From: Berberis thunbergii
Taxonomy: Eukaryota; Streptophyta; Magnoliopsida; Ranunculales; Berberidaceae
Assembly (NCBI GenBank): GCA_003290165.1
Contig: QNQO01000528.1
Span: 186,001-250,000, forward strand
Length of the DNA: 64,000 bases
Direction of reading: 5' to 3'
Below, one piece after another: positions 22,701-37,700 of the stretch (position 1 is the stretch's first letter; each line of letters starts with the position of its first letter). Made by a program: the position numbers and the translations under genes. The notes under the pieces were generated by a model, which saw nothing but the letters and a program-made list of their open reading frames with translations, did not search any database and had not been told where the DNA came from.

Positions 22701-25700
22701 TCCACTTTAGATTCCTTAATAGCATCTCAAGCAACCATTCCAGGTTTTAGTATCATTTTCATATTATCATAGGGCATAACATTTTCTGGAATTATCACGT
22801 GAACATTGAAATTGTGAACTTAAATATGTTATGGAGAAAAATTTGTAGATCTAAGATTTTAACAAATCTTTTACAAGTTATATCAATTATCTTTGAATCA
22901 ATGTTGAATACTAGATTTAAAGTTACGATCTATTTTGATCTTTATCAATATTTTGCATAATCACACAAAAAAAAGTGCAACAGATATAAACAACACACCA
23001 TTCACATATAGAGTTTTAAACACCAACTTTATAAGCCACATCCATGGAGAAAAGATCCACTATAAAATAATATCGCGATTATAAGATTGTTCACTCAAGG
23101 CACTTACCAAATTATACACAGTTCCACAATGAGCGAGTTTTCCACTTGTAACCAACTTCTATACACGGAAACTTGCTTCATTGATCTTCCTCCATGATCT
23201 CTACAATGTTTCAAGACTAAGAACACTATTTGCATACACACATGTACGATGAGGACAAATATGTGTGAAGTTTTTAACGCATAAAAGTCTTTGCAAACAT
23301 CCGATTTGTATTATTTTAAAACAAATGCAAAAAACTCTAAAAACTCTCTTTTGAGAGTCGAGGCTTTTAACTCCAAAACTGTACCTCCCTTGGCTCTCTT
23401 ATTTATAGAGTTGTGGAATAGCAAAAAAAAGATGAGTTTATATAGAAATAAAGTGCTGAAAATTTATTGTATTCGACCAGTCTTCAGTGCATGACATGTC
23501 TATCCAATAGGTCTAACTCAAATCAACTTGATTGGATGAGCTCATCTTCTGAGCTGTTTGCTTCATAGGTTAAGCTCTCATCCTGATCAGATTGAGCTTT
23601 ATCCATTACCTATTTAATTGGTCAATCTAGTCGACACTTTTAAAGATCCAACACATCATTTTCTCAAAGATTTTCAGTTGAATTATTTTCAAATAATTTC
23701 TTTAATTTAAATCTTTCAATCCATTTCACAAGGGTTGTTGCAATTTGTGTTCTCTCTTGACTATTGATTGTTGAACATCATTCGGACTTGTCGACTTGTA
23801 CTGCATCTTCAACTCATCTTGGAATTCACCTAGTCTAACACCTATTTTGACACAAAATAGTATCAATCTAAAATCTGGTTTTGGAAGAAAAAGTCCAATT
23901 CCAAATAAAGATGGGGCTTTTAAGACAGTAACACATGTCACATTGTCATTTGGAACTCAACAAATAGTGTAAAAAATGGGGAATTCACTGGCTGAGACAT
24001 TTTCACTCCATCTCATTCACTGATACTATCATATTCTTGCAAAGCTTCACTCCGAGGATTCATAGTCCAAGTTCTTCTGATCTCAAAGGATGTAACTTAA
24101 AATATGGGCCTATATTATTTTACATTAGACTTATTAGAGTTATTCAAGGAACGAACAAACCTGACTTGGCGAGTTGATATTTAGTGAGTTATGGATGGTT
24201 AATAGCAAAAACTAATGCAAATTAAGCTTGACCTGATTCAGTTTAGGTCTGGTCTCACTCCCGGTTTGATCCACAGATCTGAATGTGTATACACCTTAAA
24301 AAATGAAGTTACTATTTTAGGGTTGTTTATGGTTCGGTTTCAACTTGAAACCGCAAACCGAATCAGGTCAGTGGTCTTGATAGAGAACCGAATCGATCCG
24401 AATTTGTAATGAAATCGAGCTGAAATGAAATTCAATTTACTGAACCGACTGAAAAACATTATGCTAGAATTGACCTAAACCAAACTTACCGACTGACTCG
24501 GTTTAAAAGGTAAACAGAACTTATTATTTTTAGCCTAACTGACTATTGGTTTGGTATCACTTAGTAACCAAAAACCGAATCAAACAGTTTTGTTTCAAAG
24601 TGTTGCAAACCAAGATCGAAACCAAACCAAATTGGTCACTTTGGTTTGGTTCAAGTGGTTAAGTAGGTTCTTCCGTTTTATTGTTATACCATATTTTTTA
24701 ACAGCATATGAATGTTAGGTTAATCACCTTATTTATTTATTTAATTACGATTGTTAGGTGAAATTTTCATATCCTTTAACAGTAAGAATTAAGGGAAAAA
24801 AAAATGAAAACCCCACTATCCTTTGTAAGTTTGATCTATTGTGCTGAAAGCCTTCTTTATGTCAAACAGGTCGGGGTTTGGAGCTGTGAAGTAAAAGTAA
24901 TATGTACATCATCATTCAACATAGCAAGGGTAGAAACAAGTAAGAAAGTGGAAGAGTGCCAAAGTATGATAAAATTGGTTGAAGGAAGTTTTATTTTGAT
25001 TAGTTGGGAAGCATAAATGGAAAAAATAAACTTTTGTTTTTGCAAACACCTCAATTTATATGGGTCAAAGAGAGGACTTTGGGGGAAGATGGCGTCGAAA
25101 AGGGTTTCTTTTAGTTTGATGAATTTGGACTAGGAAGTAATGGACTGTTGTTTCTTGTTGCTTCATACTGTACCGAAATTAGAGTTTCAGTCAATTATAT
25201 GTTTTTTTCCAAGGTAGCATTTAGGAGTCTAGTGAGGTTTTCCATAATTGTGGAAGTTGCATAATTGATACTTCGAGAAAGTGATTATTTCCACTAGGCT
25301 GTCTGGGTTGCAAGGTGGGGAGCAACTGATAATAACCTCAGGAGCCCAAGAGTTGTGGCGGAGTCGCAGTGCGGCCGCAACAGAGCCATTTTGCAATCCA
25401 AGATAGTACATTTCATATTTTTAAAGTATTTAGTAAAAAAAAATTTTTTTATCAGTTATGAGTGCTTCATGTGCCCAGACGAAGAATTTGGACGCTCTTA
25501 AGCTGAGGCTAAACACTTTAATTGAAAACAATCCTTTGGCAAGGCGAAACACCGATATGGCTACTAGTTGGGTTCGGTTCGAGTATAGCATACCCATAAC
25601 CTAGTAAAAAAACAAACCAGAACGATCTTCCTATATTACTAAAATCCAACAACTTTTTTGGCATCTTCCCGGGCCTGGTTTACACCCATTTGATGACCAT

Positions 25701-28700
25701 TTTCATGCTTTTTCAATGGAAATTTCTTTGCAGACATGTTTAGGCTATAATTCCAACTCAGAACCATGATTCTCAACATGTCAAAAACATATTCATACTA
25801 TATTTCAAGCCAATTCGTCAACTTGGTTTCAAACCATGCTCTCAATAGAAAATAATTAAAATATATTCACTCAGTAAGTAATTTAATATTAAGCTAGTTT
25901 TAATTAAGTATTTAAGTTGGAATCTGATGGATTCTAAGCTACAACTAAAACTAAATCTATAATAAACCCCAATTCAAAGATAAATAAGAAATCAAATATT
26001 TCATTCATTCAATCACCAAAACAATGTTTAATGCATTGCCTTATATCTCCTTAACTTCTTTGGCAAGAAAACTAATTTAACCATAACTAATATGGACTTT
26101 TCTATACTGAGCCCAATTACTCATAATAATAATTAATTATTCCTAATTAACCCATTGACTTCATCCTCCCGGGTTGAAGAAGCTTGTTCACAAGTTTCAA
26201 GGGTGCATACAGTGCCTTCTTCTACTAAGGAGATAAGCTCGTATTCACCATCAACTGGGACCTGTTCCATGCATTCTTGTTCATCAATCCCATTTGTCAA
26301 CAACACGAATTTTCTTTGAGAATCCTTGAACATGACCAGATTGACTACATCAAAACACTTGAGTGGCGTATTAGAAGGAGACTGCTGCTGAAAGGTAGTG
26401 GAACTGTTGAAGAACGGATTGGGTTCACAAAAAAGTTTTTTCTCCGAGCAGTCTTGGAGTTGAAGCTTAGTCTTTGTGTGTTTCTCCATTCTTAGCTGCT
26501 ACGAGGGTGTCAAATTCTTCCAAAGCGAGCACAAACTTGATCCTCACATCCAATCCGTGGTAGAAACTAGGGATGGGCATCCCATTCCGCAATCTCGATC
26601 CCGTCTTGATTTTTTCGGATGCTATTGGGATTGATCAATTCCATCCCGATCTCGTCCTGTCCCGATCTAGAGTAAGATGAGATCGGAATGAAGATTTTCA
26701 ATCCCGCCCATCCCAAACCGATTTTTTTAAATATTTAATATAAATATGTAGTATGAAACTATGAAATTATTTGTTGACATGACTTTATTTGTTTTATTTA
26801 TTGACATGGTTATTTTATTCTCATAAGCTTCCATGCGACTACCTAGATAATAAATCTAACTTAAACCCGCTCCTTTTTTTTTTTTTTTTCTTTTTCCTAA
26901 CTCTTGACAACAACAATGTGCGCTCCTCGTAGTTTTTAAATGACAAACTCATTGATAATTTTTGTTAACAATGTACAAAAAAAATAGTTATCTTCAATAG
27001 TGGTTCTAAAAAAAAGGAGTAAAAGCTAATGAAATGGGAAAATAATAATCAATGGCTTAAAGTTATCTAGTTGTTCTTAGAGTTGTGTTTGGTAAATCCA
27101 AAATTTTAAACTTGCATGTTGAATTTTCAATCCAAACTTTAGTAAATGCTCATCTCGTCCCGTCCCGAACCCGCTTGGGATGGGACGAGGTCGAGATGAA
27201 GTCTATCTCGTCCCGATCCCGAACAAATGGGATGAGATAGGGATGAGGTCCATCCCGTCCTCACCCCTTAGTAGAAATGGAAAGTTGTCTGTCATTCCGA
27301 CTCCTGATTCTTCGCCCGCATACACAAAATTCTGAATTCAGTGGCGTAATCAATAACTGTGCGCCAATTTTGTGTAACTCCCATCAAGCGACCAAAGAAA
27401 TCACACTTATATTCCAAAGGGACAAAAGCAACATGCATCAACTCGCACAAGTCATGCCAATTGTTTAAAGGAGGTAAATGTATGATAGTTCTGCATGCAT
27501 ATTCTTCCAACCACCAAAGATTGCCAGTGCCTTTCAACTTGGTAGCCACTAACTGTACTAGTTTTGATTCCTGCGTGTTCTTAAAATCAAGGATGCGGTC
27601 AATCTCCATACACCAATCTATAAAGGCATCTCTAAGATCCACCCTATTGTAAGAAGGTACACCAGCTTCAAGCCCGTATCATCCTTGCGTTCCATCACTG
27701 CTATCAATCGTGCTAACTAATCATTATCCATAAAATTTCCACTACCATAGTTTCGATCTCCTAACTTAGGAGGCGAAAGGGCTGATTTTTGCCTCTCCCA
27801 ATCTGTTATCTGTCTGCACAGGTGCCATGGAGGATGGTGTGCTCTCTGCTCTTCCGACCATTGTCTTATGTGTTTCTGTGGAAATTCAGTCGGGTCTACA
27901 ATGAACAAGCAAACCTCGTGAGCACTTCGTTGTAGGATTCAATCTTATTAATCTAAAGGTAATTAACATGATATGGGGGAAAAGCCAAATAGTTTAGAAG
28001 TTGGTAGTGTGGGTAAAAGTTAGGATTCAATCAACTACCAAAATTAGGGTAAAAGTTTGCTTGTCCCAAGGGTTGGTGTGGATAATTAGGGTTTGGGATG
28101 ACATAGGGATTCAAGGAATGTTTTCAGGACGAGGATCCAGCGGAGGGTCGTGAAACGGCGGTTGTTGGGATGGGAAACCTCCAAAGATGCCAGGAAGAGT
28201 GTGGGACATGTGGAGTGTAGGGCGAGGGGGTTGTGGAGTAGGAGAGGTGGAGTGTAGTTGGGTGGGCGACAAGGCCGAGGGGGTGGGGGACAATGGGACG
28301 TGGGCAGTTGGAAGGCATGGTGATCGATCGGGGCAGTCGGCCCAATTGGAGGAGGTATGCGCCACTTGATGCGACGTGCTGCCGGTGGTGCCGTGTGATG
28401 CTGTTTGGGGCAGACGGGTACCCCTTGTGGTTTCTCGTTGGTTCCCTTGTTGGCTGTTAGGAGTCTTGTGATCATTTGTTCCATCTTCTGCATCTCCTTT
28501 TCCACCGTCTTTTCCACTGTTTTCTTCACCACCGGTGCGATATCTGATTGACTCCATTGTTGCAACCCTGATAGTTTGTTTTGCCAATCTTCTTCTCTCT
28601 TGGGTCCTTCCTCTCTGCGGATCCGATCCTGTTCGCGCTCCGCATCGAGGAGATCTTTCGATGTCTTTCATGCTTCCATAACTTCAAGTTCCTTTGTTCT

Positions 28701-31700
28701 CTCTTCTTTTGTCATCTTCCAATCCTTTTCTGTACAGGCATATAAGTGCTTTGAATATGATACCAATTGATAGATTCTAAGCTACAACTAAAGCTAAAAC
28801 TAAGCTAAATCTATGATAAACCCTAATTCAAAGATGAATACGAAAACAAATATTTAACCCTAACTAATAATCTCACTAACTTCTTTGGTAAGTAAACTGA
28901 TCTAACCCTAACTAATATGGGCTTTTCTATACTAGGCCCAATTACACATAATACTAATTAATTTTCCCTAATTAATCCAGTTACATCAGAATCTAACTAA
29001 ATAGCTATTTAAGTTAGATTATTTTTTGGACAGAGTATATATAATTTATTAAATAGTTCTTACTCATATATTTTTGGTTTGGTCGGGGTTGGAAACATCA
29101 GGATCCAAAACTGACTCGGTTCTTTTTTCCACCAAAACCTGGATCCGAACCAAAAACCGATCTGAACCATCAGGCAGGGTGGCTTGGGTACGCATCGGTT
29201 CTGCCTAAATTTCCATTCCTAAGTGCCATTCATGGCAGAGCTTAAGATGACATAGATTTCACTTGACGTGATAATTAAGGTTATTTCTTTCTCAATCAAA
29301 GTCAACCAAAGTGTTCACTTATATTTCATGGAATCAAGTCAACCAAAGTCCTCCATTTTCTTTCAATTGTAACCTTCAATAAGCTGTAACTAAAATTTGA
29401 AAGATCTCGCAGTCACATGAACCAAATCTCCACATGTAAATCCTCTTTGGAGATCTTAGTTGTTTGTCTTAGAGAGATGATAATGCCCAAAATGACAGCA
29501 CAACGAATTATTGTCATCTTTTTGTTTTTCAATAAGAGGCCCACGATACCATCCTAACGATTTATGCAAAGAACACAAATATGGTAATTGGAATCCTCTT
29601 TAAGAGAAATGAGACCTTTTGAGTGTGGAGTTTCTGACATTCTTTCTATTTTAGATAACATCATCTCCCTAATCACAATGAGTGCATTAATTCACAAACT
29701 TCATGATGTCCATGCAGAGCAGAAAGAAAATTAGTTCAAGTTGAAGTAGAGGAAGAGACGGATTTCATGGAGGATCAATGAATAAATTTGCTATAGGTTC
29801 TTCATGGTCAACCGAAAAAAAAAGGGAAATGCACACCAGCACGCTAGGGGAGGGGGTTAAGTCTGATAAAATCAATTTAAGTGTGTTCTGTTGAATTTGC
29901 ATATGTTAGGGGATGTTTAGTCAAATACCTTTAGCATATATTTATGATTTTGCTAGAATATCTCATAGCTAACTATAGGTCAACATAAAGTAATATGCTA
30001 TGTTACCTGTCCGTTATACTAATCAAGTCCTACTTTTGTAATATTTCCACATCCATTTTTTACTTGTTATGTCCAAAATTTAAAGAATCCTCATGGCATT
30101 AAATCTCATATTTTTTGTTTTTCGGTGGTTAAGACAATATATATGATGTTGATTATGCAGGTAGCCACTACTGCGTGGCTTGAGGCTGATGCCATTTGTG
30201 GTAGTCATTCTTTGGCTATACCTTTGGTCCTGGTTTGTCCCTATATTTTTCGTCTCTTCCAATGTCTTCGCCAATATAAAGATACCAGGGAGAAGACTGC
30301 TCTTTTCAATGGTAAGATCTCCTAGAGTGTTTTTTTTTTTTTTCAATTTTCTTTCAAAATTTCTGATCATTGGTCTTTAGGAAATGATTTTCCATAATGG
30401 GTTATCTATTATTTGGTTTAACTTAGTAAAAAAATCTCAATCTCATGGTTACTTTGGTTGGTCACAAAGAGTTAATTAATCAAATGCATCATGTTTATTT
30501 TATACATAAGCCATATATACTTGTAGCATGTCTTGGTACAAGGAGTAATAAAGATTGTGAAGTGTCCTAATACTTGTGTAACCTATGACATACATGTGGG
30601 ACAAGGCCCCTAATGCATATAGATATTAGTTTTTATACTCTAAGATATTGTACATTGCATTTGATTGTGTCACCTGATGGTTAATTTAGCTAGCTCATTT
30701 GTGCTGAGGACCTTTTGGAAGTTTTTTGTAATACTTGTCATAGATTATTTACATGCAGCAGAGACCATCTCCAAAAACCTAGACATCATTGCAATTTATT
30801 ACACCAATAATTTGGTTTTTAAATTGAATGACTGATAGAAAGGGTCTAAATGAGGAATGTTGTTGGTGACATCAGAAATGTCAAAGTGATCTAATTTCTG
30901 TTGGGATTGTGTGGATAATGTTAATTCATCAAAGTGCCTTGTATTATGTTGATCAAGACCTCTAAAACTTGTTGGTGCCTTTCATATTCAGTTCTAAGGA
31001 TCAAGGGAAAATCCAACATAATCACTATGGTTATGTGGACATAACTATCAATTATGCTTAGTGGAAAACATGTTGCTTTTCTGCTAATTATAGTTGCACC
31101 GACATATGCGAATTAGTTGTTGACATAAACCTGCAAACTCTCAGTTGCGAAATGTTTTTCTTTTAGTTTTTCTAAGTTCTTTTGTCCTGCATGCAAATTC
31201 AGTTTTTGGTTGGCTGAAAATTGTATAAGGGACAATTTGACTAGCAATTGGCACAGGGAGTCTTGGAGTCTGAGGTTTTATTCAACATGCCTCATTGCTA
31301 GTAGGGAGTGGACTACCCATAACCTTATTTGACAACTCCATTATATGAGATGTGAGACTATTTAAGCCAACTCCATAATTCAACAATCTCCCCCTTATTG
31401 TGAATTGTCACAAAATCTCGTAGCACCCCCCCCCTCCCCTGGTCGAGCGCGTTGTGCAACCATGTAGAGTAAGATACAAGCTCGAATATTACCTATGTTG
31501 TTGGCTCCACCTGATTGCAACACTGTACGAACTCACCTGGTTCGGAATGTATTGACTCAACTTGGTGGCGCACAGAACACGTGCACGTGCGTGGATCCAC
31601 TATACATAATAACGATATTGTCCTCAACTTAAACACCATGATATGGGTCCATCTATTGCCTCTAGGTCACGCAAGTGGCCACCCCTTATAACCTTCCTTG

Positions 31701-34700
31701 ACTATTCAAGCCAACTCAATCCAACAATTGTCATCTACGAGGCACGTTGTCTTGAAGTACATCTCGTCGAGTGTTTTTCTTTTGTCAGCAAAACAAAGTA
31801 TGGCATTCATATAGACAAAATAAAAAAATAATACAGCCAAAGCTATGGTCTCTGTCTCTCAGGATCTCTCCTAGTTCAAACATACAAGAAAATAATCCAC
31901 AAAGTAATCTTCATGTCTACCCATATACTTTGTAAATCTTTTAGATACATTTTTAAAAATTTTATTGTTCTTTTTCCTCCAAATGACCCATGCAATGGCG
32001 TGGAGGAGTCTATCCTGAACCTATTTCCCTATGGAAGACAATTTAAGGTTTCTAAAATCAGTAGTTAACCAATCCTTTGCCAACTGTTGAACTGCTGGGA
32101 GGCTGTTGAATTGTATTCTGAATTCTCTAATACACTCTAACCATCCAGATTGACTAAAAGAGTATCTAAGGAGCATGTGATCAATACTTTCAGAATCCAC
32201 ACCATAGAGGGGGCATTGATTAGCAAGGACCATTTCTCTCCTATTTAGATTATCGATAGTCAACAATCTTCCATGCATAATGATCCAAAGAAGAAAACAT
32301 GCTCTAGGAGGGGTTTCTTTAAGCCATATGAATTCTTGATTAGAGAAGGAGGCCTGAGGTTTGATCTGATCATAGCAGTCCTTCACAGTGAAAGAACTTC
32401 CCTTCCCTGTCCAAACCCATTGATCCCTATCTTCATCAAGGTGGATTGACTCAATGTCTTGAAGAAGGTGAGCCAGTTGGGGAACCTCCCAGTTGTTGAG
32501 GTTTCTCCTAAGGTGAAAATCCCAAGAAGACTGAACACTGTTAGCTGTGTTTTGGATGTAAAATTCCCTGATTTTTCATTGCTTCAAGTTGCAGGCATTG
32601 AAGATGGCTGGGTACTTCAATTTGAGGGGCTTGTCACCTATCCAGTGGTCTTCCCAGAAGCTACTTCTATCTCCATTGTGGGCTTCAATGGAAAGATGGT
32701 AGTCAAAAGCTATTTGTGAGCCATGATACTTCGCCAAAGAGACCAACCATGAGTTGAGAAGTTGGATTGACCAAACTAATCAGTTGGGTTAGCATCATAT
32801 TGGTTGCAATTACTTTCCTCCAAAGAGCTTCCACTTCGAACCCAAACCTCCAAATCCATTTCATGAGAAGAGCTTTGTTAAACTCTTTCACCCTTCTAAT
32901 TAAGCCTCCCTTCTCCTATGGTTGACAAACCTTGTTCCAATTTAGAAGATGGTATTCTTCTTAGTTGGAGAACTGCCCCATAGGAATTGTCTCATACATT
33001 TTTCCATTCTAGAGGCAACTGAGTTATAAATGGTGCAAAGGGAAAGCATATGGACTGGAACAGTAGAGAGAATACTCTTGATCAGTGTTGCTTTGGCATC
33101 CTTTGCAACATATTTCTATTTCCAGGTACTTAACCTCCCTTCCAAGTGCTCAAGAAACATCTTCCTAGACCTTGACATCTCTATATTTGGCTCCAAGGGA
33201 AAGCCCCAAGTAAGTACAGGGAAAGTTTCCTTTGTTGGTACCCAAGTAGAGAAGCCCAATGATCCATCTGAGACACTTCTCCAACTGTAAAAAACTTGGT
33301 CTTGCTATAATTAACTCTTAGGCCAAAACAAACTTCAAACCAGGTAAGGATCTCTTTGATAGCAATAACCTCCTGAACATTAGCTTCAAAGAAGAGGAGC
33401 ATATCATCTGCATATTGCAAGATAGGGATAGAGAGGGCTCTGTTGGTGACTTTGAAGCCATGAAACATGCCAATCGCTTCTGCTTTCAACACTAAGGGAG
33501 GTGAGCCCTTGGGCAGCCAGCACAAACAATAAGGGAGAAAGTGGGTCTCCTTGCTGTATACCTCTAGATGCTTTGAAATGACCTTAAGGTGTTCCATTGA
33601 GGGAAATTAAAAATGAGGCAATGGAGAAGACAATGTGAATCAATTTTTTCCACTTCGCTCCCAGGCCAAAATTAGTCACCATGTCCATTAAGTAATCACA
33701 ATGTAAAGAAACAGACTCAATTATTTGTGTTGTTAGCTTCACTTATCCGCAATCACCACACTAACTCCACTAGGCACGGATTGTAAGATCCCGGCCAAAC
33801 CATCTAATCCTCCACAAAGCAAATATTTTCCCAATTTAAACACCGTGACATGGGGGCACCTATTTTTTTATTTTTTAGAAAGTAAATTTTTTATTAGTAC
33901 TTGATTGCATAAATCATACAATCCCAACCTGAAAAAGATTAAGGTCCCAAAACAATAGTATCCCAACCCCAAAGAGTATTAAGCACTTCCATCATGCCAA
34001 CTCCGTCATCCAAGGCATTATCCCGAAAGATTCTATTATTCCTTTCATTCCTTTGAATAATTAAAAGATGAGAAACCCAACCCCGGAGAGTGATAAGCAC
34101 TTCCACCATGACAACTTGATCATCCAAGGCCTCCAGATTGTCTAACAAGGCGCAAATCAAAACACCGCCCATAAAACCCTATTTTGGGCCTCTGGATGTG
34201 AAATTTTATCCATAGAGTTCGTTGCTAGTAGGGTGTGGACCAACCCTTATAACCTTCCTTGACAACTCCACCATATGTGACATGGACTATTCAAGCCATC
34301 TCCATAATCCAACAAATATAGGGTGAAAATGTGGTGGTTTAGATTATTAAAGGCTTATAGAGATGGATCTTGGGTATTAAATTAAGGTTTGAATGGTTGG
34401 AAGTTGTTTGAAGAATCTCAACAACATTTGATGGGTTGGTTGGGATACAGTTGTTGGAATGAAGGTTGGGAAACTAAAAGGGAGAAGATCTAGGTTTAAG
34501 TTTTCAAGAGGAGGACTAGGAAACAAAGGAAATCAAGTGTTCTTGGGTGTAAGGTTTTCAATAGTAATGGGCATGTAATTCAATGGAGGTTGGTTATGGG
34601 AGCTCAAGAACTTGAGTTGGAGGTGTTCTAAGAAGGATCGGAGGAGAAATTGCTCGATTTAAGAAGATGAGTTGGAGGTGTTATGGGATTCATGTTTGTA

Positions 34701-37700
34701 TATTTGATTGGGAAAGTTTGTTCTCTCTGTAGTTCTAGTTCTGTTTTGTTTCTTGTATTTCTTCTGACTTCTAAGTTTCTCACTCACCTTGGCGAAGCCT
34801 GTTTTGTTTGATATGAAGCATTCATAATTCCTTGATATCTTGAAGTAATCTTGATTACAAAACCAAAGTTGATCCCTAAACCTATATCCACAAGAGCCTT
34901 GTGAAAAACCAAAGAGGAGCCTTATTCCAGTTTCCATTTCATTCAAATATTCAACATCCAACTTACAGATGCCCACGAGAAGTATTTTTGACAATTCAAT
35001 CTTGAAAGGAAATACCTAATCTATCTGTAGCCCTATGACACCTATGTAAATAAAAGCCCATAAGGCCAATGGCAAAATAATCGGGTTAACTCAAGTCAAA
35101 CTCAATAAAATTTCAGTGTCTGCATCAAATGCAGAGATATTTTGCATCAACGCATAATACAAAGGTGTTTCATCTAGGAATTATGGACATTTGGGACCAC
35201 AAGTGCGGTATTTTGAAGATTCCCACTTCTCTTCTTGTATGTTTGATTGAGGGATATAGTGCTGAGCAAAAACACTCGATACTTGAGTTACTAAAGACCA
35301 ACCTTCCTTATATAGTTGGTCCTAAAGACCAGCCTTCATCATATGGTTGGTCCTTGTGGAAAGGGATCATGAAGCTGAAGGATTGTGTATACAACAACAT
35401 TTCTTATGAAGTGCATAGAGTTAATCGAGTTCAGTTTTGGGCGCAGAAATGGTTAGAGAATGCCCCCCCCCCCCCCCAAGCTTGTCTTTCCTGCCATTTA
35501 CAAAGTTACTAGTGACAAAGGGGGTACAATTAAACCAATTCTGGGACTGAGAATCAAGGATGGAATATCCAGAGGATTGGCAAGTCAGTGAAATGGTGGA
35601 CCTTGTAGATATCACCAACCAAATTCAATTTGACAATGAAGATGACATGTGGAAATGGTTTGGGGAAGGACTAAAGTTACTCCGTTTTTCAAGGATACCT
35701 CTGCTCCTACAATTCCTCTTTCGCCTGTTGACATTAGAGTGAACTAACTTATATCCCTCCCAGAGCCATTTTTTTATTTGGAAAGACCTTCATGGGAGAG
35801 CTCTTACAGTTGATAATACTAATGGAAGGGGTCTTCTCCTTCCTTGTGCTATGTGGGACTGCTCAAGAATCTATTGATCTCATCTTCACCTCTTGCCATT
35901 TGGTACTGAAGTTCTGGTCTAAAGCCCTTCAGAATACCATGTCAATGCTTGCAATCCTTACTTCCTCCTTGAATGGGTAGAAACATTCAAGGATGCGAGT
36001 CGAAACATCGCCATCCACTTTTGGCAGATGGACTTGGAAAAGATTGATCCATGCCTCTGTCTGGGTTCTTTAGAGGGAAAGAAACAACATAATTTTAGGA
36101 TGTCTATACGTTGTGGTTAAATACTAAACTTACTTCGTGGTTATGGGCTGTAACTTGGGACAAATTTAGAGAATTTAAGTTCTCTCACTGCATGTTTAGC
36201 TGGGAAACTTTATTACTGGTGTATTCTTTTGTGGTTAAATACTTGATGTATTCTTTTGTTTCACACTTCCAATGTTCTTTTTCCAATGGCAATATGTTCT
36301 CTTCTTAATTCACTACTTTTTATTTTGCAGATAAAAAAAGAAAAAGAAACACTTGATACTTGATGTATACTTTTTGGTCTCTAAGCCAGTGGTCCTTGCC
36401 ACTGCCTACTAGCTTTTAATACCATGAGATTTTTTGTTTTGCAGATTAAAAAAAATAAAAATTATGGACATTTGGTACCTCCCCATACATCCTTATCCTT
36501 CCACTCCTTAACTCTTCCTCATTTTTGTTTTTGGACTTCCATGGTACATCAGTTTCTTCTTGGATTAATACCTAAATTCAGAGTGATCCACTGTTCTTGC
36601 CACAATTATTACATAATGTGGCCAAAATATGAGACCATTTTTTTGCCCTAAACTTTTAATTGTGATCCTGTACACCCATTCATTTTATGATAATATATTT
36701 GCTGTATTTGACTCTCTTTGTAAATTGTTTCCAGCTTTAAAGTATTCAACGGCCGTCCCTGTGATTTCTATTTCTGCACTTAAATATCATGTCTCGCTTG
36801 ATATGTGGACAAACACTTATCGGTCCCTCTGGCTTCTTTCAAGCATTATAAACTCACTATATTCATTCTACTGGGATTTGACTCGAGATTGGGATTTGAG
36901 GTATGCAATACATCTCTTTGACCTTATCACAATGGTTTACTCCTTTTCCCCTTTGAGTTCTCTTTTGTTGTGAATCTTGAGATGCATTACTATATGTTGC
37001 TCTACTTATCTTATTCGCTTAGTAGCCCCCAAAATAAGAATAATAATCCAACAAGCAAGTTATTTGACCTTTCTATATATATCACCAGAATCGATTCTGT
37101 TAATTTAAGTTGTAACTGTTTTTCCTTTCTTTGTATCTTTATTGACAAATATCTCTTCCCTCTGTATTTTGGCTCTGGAGAGTCTTTTCTATGAATAAAT
37201 ATGTCATAAAAAAATAAGTAGATTTGAAGTTGAGTTGGGATCTGGTTTTAGATGAAGGGAAATGTAATAAGATGTCCCTTTTCTCTGAAGGCATTTCTTA
37301 AGGAACATTCGATTATTTCATATTTAGCTCTTTTTCTTTATTTCCACCAGTCAATCTGTGGTTAAAGGGGGCCACCTATTTTTATTAAAGAAATAAATGA
37401 ATACAAAATTAACTATAAGGCAAACTAAATAAAAAAACACAAGAGACGTGCTCTAGGAGCATTAAAGGTCAATTGAAACATCTTAACACTTTACATCTAG
37501 GTTATCAACCTATTTTTTAAACAAGTTAAAAATATACAAACAATAACGATAACTGTTCATTTTAAACACCTTATGCAATGATTCCAGTGCCATATAATTG
37601 GAAACATATTAGAGCATCAATAGAGCTGGGGTTGCGGATAATTGAAATCCCCTCACCAATTGCATGTAGTACGTCTGTCAAACTCGTACATAGGCATGGG

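Larger units (their letters stand above)
25925..28988 (-). mobile_element. gag-only LTR retrotransposon, 3.06 kb, in intron 8
   Basis: Two roughly 220-240 bp LTRs (25925-26163 and 28768-28988), both starting TGAT(G/A)GATTCTAAGC and ending CA, enclose a minus-strand gag relic. GAATC flanks both sides exactly (25920-25924 and 28989-28993). A TTGGTATCA primer-site remnant lies next to the right LTR, consistent with minus orientation. No pol is present, so it is non-autonomous. It is antisense to the EXS gene and is itself split by a hAT MITE (26568-27270). Confidence 0.8.

Noticed and set aside
28086..28671. Overlapping proline-rich frames of 159 and 186 codons
   Set aside because: They are shifted frames of the degenerate gag linker in the gag-only element, with no separate gene evidence.
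36424..37194. Plus-strand frames around EXS exon 10 as separate small genes
   Set aside because: They run through exon 10 and intron sequence in AT-rich DNA; the spliced EXS model explains the conserved part.
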